A stretch of 64,000 bases of DNA from Clostridia bacterium (GTDB lineage Bacteria > Bacillota > Clostridia > Christensenellales > CAG-138). Positions 61,676 through 64,000 of this stretch are shown piece by piece. The stretch is from positions 64,154-128,153 of the forward strand of contig JAFXSG010000013.1 in assembly GCA_017525875.1 (NCBI GenBank). Reading direction: 5' to 3'. Position 1 is the stretch's first letter. Each line of letters begins with the position of its first letter. Below the pieces are notes generated by a model. That model was not told the DNA's origin. It saw only the letters and a program-made list of their open reading frames with translations, and ran no database searches. The translations under genes and the position numbers were made by a program.

Positions 61676-62986
61676 TTATTCGATTATATCGTAGATCAGC
61701 GGCAGCTCATCGGGCGTCTCGTCAGTAACTGTCACCGCTTCAAGCAGTTTCTTAACTGCTTCTTCATAGTTCGTTTCGTCGTTCACGTACATATAGGCGA
61801 ACGGTTCATTGTCCGAAACGGCGTCTCCGTAGCGTTTTTTCATCAGGATACCGACGGCGGGATCGATGCGGTCGGTCACCTTCGCGCGGCCCGCGCCTAT
61901 CATGAGCGCTGAAGTGCCAATGAGTTTTGCGTCGATCTTGCCTATGAAGCCGCTCTTGTTCGGATAGACGGGAACGATTCTTGCAACGCGCACGAGCATA
62001 TTCGGTTCGTCTACAAAGCGCGGATCGCCCCCCATCGCCTCGAGCATATCGCGCAGGCGCTTTAATCCTTCTCCGGATTCTATCGCGGCTTTCAGCATCG
62101 GGATCGCATCCTCGGGGTCTTCAACGATGCCGGACAGCCGCAGCAGATGCTTTGCAAGCGTAAAGCTGACCTGAACGAGGGGATCGTCATACGGCACCTT
62201 ACCCTGCAGGACTTCGATCGCCTCACGCATCTCAAGGCCGTTTCCGATCGCCATTCCAAGAGGACGATTCATATCGGTGATTATCGCCACCGTGCGGCGG
62301 CCGACGTTCCGACCGATCGCGACCATTTCCTTTGCAAGCTTTCGGGCTTCATCCGGCGTTTCCATAAATGCGCCATTGCCGGTCTTAACGTCCAGCACGA
62401 TCGCGTCTGCTCCGGAAGCGATCTTCTTGCTCATGATGCTTGATGAGATCAGCGGGATGCTCTTTACCGTTCCGCTGACGTCCCTCAGTGCATACATTTT
62501 TTTATCGGCAGGATCGAGATTTTTTGACTGGCCGATAACGCATACGCCGGTCTTTCTGACTATCTCTTTGAAGCTGTCGAGCGGCTGCTCGATATTCACG
62601 CCCGGGACGGATTCGAGCTTGTCGAGCGTTCCGCCGGTATGTGCGAGGCCCCTGCCGCTCATTTTCGCAACCGTCCCTCCGCATGCGGCGACGAGCGGAG
62701 CGACGACGAGCGTGGTCGTGTCCCCAATGCCGCCTGTCGAATGCTTGTCGACCTTTACGCCCGGTAAATCCGAAAGATCGACCGTTTCGCCGGAATGGAC
62801 CATTGCAGTAGTGAGATCGGCGATCTCGCGCTCTGTCATGCCGCGGCAGCAGACCGCCATCATCCATGCGGTCATTTGATAATCCGCAACGGTACCGTCA
62901 ACAAGGCCGTTGATGATGAATTCGATCTCGGCCTTAGTGTGTTCAAAACCGTCGCGCTTTTTTTCGATCAATGAAGTGATCAGCAT
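61676..62986 (-). CDS. pdp: Pyrimidine-nucleoside phosphorylase
   Basis: 436 residues. Splits uridine or thymidine with phosphate. [19 protein letters not shown] and [19 protein letters not shown] are the family signature, and the phosphate and metal site is in VKTGNGAFM. Its sequence cannot separate Pdp from thymidine phosphorylase (DeoA). The ATG at 62986 has GGGGG nine bases upstream; a GTG at 62995 is possible. Within the glmS-pdp-queA-tgt-tsaE-tsaB run. Confidence 0.9.
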   Translation of the reverse strand: MLITSLIEKKRDGFEHTKAEIEFIINGLVDGTVADYQMTAWMMAVCCRGMTEREIADLTTAMVHSGETVDLSDLPGVKVDKHSTGGIGDTTTLVVAPLVAACGGTVAKMSGRGLAHTGGTLDKLESVPGVNIEQPLDSFKEIVRKTGVCVIGQSKNLDPADKKMYALRDVSGTVKSIPLISSSIMSKKIASGADAIVLDVKTGNGAFMETPDEARKLAKEMVAIGRNVGRRTVAIITDMNRPLGMAIGNGLEMREAIEVLQGKVPYDDPLVQVSFTLAKHLLRLSGIVEDPEDAIPMLKAAIESGEGLKRLRDMLEAMGGDPRFVDEPNMLVRVARIVPVYPNKSGFIGKIDAKLIGTSALMIGAGRAKVTDRIDPAVGILMKKRYGDAVSDNEPFAYMYVNDETNYEEAVKKLLEAVTVTDETPDELPLIYDIIE

Positions 62987-63013
62987 ACCGTTCACCCCCG
63001 TTTCGGTGTCACG

Positions 63014-64000
63014 TTACTCAACGGTAACGGATTTTGCTAAATTCCTTGGCTTATCGATATCGCAGCCCTTGAGCGATGCGATGTAGTAAGCAAACAACTG
63101 CAGCGGAACGATCGTCATAAGAGGAACCGTGATGTCGGTACATTCAGGAATGCGGATGATGTGATCCGCGATTGTCCCTGTCTGAACGTCGTCATCGTTG
63201 ATTATCGCGATCACCTTTGCGCCTCTTGCCTTTACCTCTTTGATGTTTGAAAGCATTTTTTCAAGAAGAGGTCTGTAAACGCAGAGCGCGATCACAAGCG
63301 TGCCGTCTTCGATAAGGGAGATCGTTCCGTGTTTGAGCTCGCCTGCCGCGTATGCTTCTGAATGGATGTATGAGATCTCCTTGAGCTTAAGCGATGCTTC
63401 AAGCGAGAGCGCATAGTCCATATTCCTGCCGATGAAGAAAACGTCCTGACAGTTGAAGTAGAGGGACGCGATGTACTGAACGGACTTCACGTCGTCGAGT
63501 AGCTTCTGAACGCCTTCGGGTACGTTCTGCAGAGCTTTGATGCTGCTGATGATCTCTTCTTCGGGCAGCATCCCGCGCACGCGAGCCATATAAAGGCCGA
63601 ACAGCTCAATCAGAGCAAGCTGAGTGCTGTATGCCTTCGTGGTCGCGACGGCGATCTCCGGACCTGCCCAGGTGTAGAGCACCTCTTCGCTTTCATTGGC
63701 GATGGAACTCGCAACTACGTTAACAATGGATACTACCCTTGCGCCGTGAGCCTTTGCTTCGCGCAAAGCGTAGAGCGTGTCGAGCGTTTCGCCGGACTGG
63801 CTGACGATGATGACAAGCGTATGCTCATCGATAATCGGGTCGTCATAGCGGAACTCGGACGCGAGCTCGGCTTCGACCGGGATCCTCAGTATCCTTTTCA
63901 GGAAATGCTTTGCAACAACGCCAACGTGGTATGCGGAGCCGCAGGCAGTGATCTTGATCGAATCGATCCCGCGCAGGTCGTCATCGGTGATCGACTTGAA
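63014..64000 (-). CDS. glmS: Glutamine-fructose-6-phosphate aminotransferase (isomerizing), C-terminal part
   Basis: The gene runs off the right edge; the last 328 residues are present. They contain two SIS sugar-isomerase domains, with ITACGSAYHVGVVAKHFL, VSQSGETLDTLYALREAK, ATTKAYSTQLALIELF and the C-terminal RNLAKSVTVE that closes the active site. The enzyme makes glucosamine-6-phosphate for the cell wall. A glmS ribozyme, if any, would be off the window. It precedes pdp by 28 bases. Confidence 0.95.
   Translation of the reverse strand, partial: FKSITDDDLRGIDSIKITACGSAYHVGVVAKHFLKRILRIPVEAELASEFRYDDPIIDEHTLVIIVSQSGETLDTLYALREAKAHGARVVSIVNVVASSIANESEEVLYTWAGPEIAVATTKAYSTQLALIELFGLYMARVRGMLPEEEIISSIKALQNVPEGVQKLLDDVKSVQYIASLYFNCQDVFFIGRNMDYALSLEASLKLKEISYIHSEAYAAGELKHGTISLIEDGTLVIALCVYRPLLEKMLSNIKEVKARGAKVIAIINDDDVQTGTIADHIIRIPECTDITVPLMTIVPLQLFAYYIASLKGCDIDKPRNLAKSVTVE

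Overview
The window reads as chromosomal DNA from an anaerobic, endospore-forming member of the Clostridia (Bacillota) with a fairly high GC content (slightly above half, judged by eye). The evidence is the spoIIAA-spoIIAB-sigF operon, spoVAC, spoIIID, a gerA-type germinant receptor operon, two spore-cortex-type polysaccharide deacetylases, a reverse rubrerythrin and a rubredoxin for oxygen stress, a T-box in front of valS, and a complete methylaspartate route of glutamate fermentation. I see no rRNA, insertion sequence, prophage or CRISPR array; most of the window is ordinary core genome in tight operons, with accessory content mainly at 22.0-38 kb.

Layout. 0-2.3 kb: a U32 peptidase-family gene (cut by the left edge), zapA and degV, all minus. 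2.5-5.6 kb: rsmA facing spoVAC, an unnamed 50-residue membrane peptide, and the sigma-F operon. 5.7-9.8 kb: aroB-aroA-aroC and a chorismate mutase/shikimate kinase fusion. 9.8-11.5 kb: an EamA transporter, a frameshifted HD hydrolase and tRNA-Ala(CGC). 11.65-16.8 kb: gerAA-gerAB-gerAC plus a 52-residue two-helix protein, behind a forespore-type promoter, with a divergent PdaB-like deacetylase. 16.9-21.4 kb: yicC-gmk-rpoZ-priA and a small membrane protein. 21.5-24.2 kb: reverse rubrerythrin, an orphan AT-richer ORF, and a secreted leucine-rich-repeat protein with a C-terminal dockerin.

24.3-31.7 kb holds the most unusual locus: one promoter drives a GH3-type acyl-acid amido synthetase, a choloylglycine-hydrolase-family amidase one base later, and an ABC exporter (ATPase plus a 1226-residue coiled-coil permease). 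The pair would make and break the same kind of bond, an acyl amide, and the transporter suggests that the product or substrate crosses the membrane. 32.2-40.4 kb: PdaA-like deacetylase, a cysteine desulfidase homologue lacking one predicted cluster cysteine, rubredoxin, a one-piece MacB-like transporter and a surface-anchored NagZ-like glycosidase.

40.4-48.9 kb (minus): two adjacent operons that encode glutamate -> 3-methylaspartate -> mesaconate -> citramalate -> acetate + pyruvate (mutase S and E, reactivating factor, methylaspartase, a two-subunit class I hydratase acting as mesaconase, and CitF/CitE-like citramalate lyase). The acyl-carrier subunit of the lyase is not in the window. 49-52 kb: a P-loop protein, a TIGR04076 protein, a four-helix membrane protein and a zinc-ribbon protein with a long Pro-Ile-Pro-Glu stalk. 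52-57.3 kb: T-box-valS and an EF-G paralogue. 57.3-64 kb: tcdA, spoIIID, and a minus operon glmS-pdp-queA-tgt-tsaE-tsaB concentrated on tRNA anticodon-loop modification; glmS is cut by the right edge.
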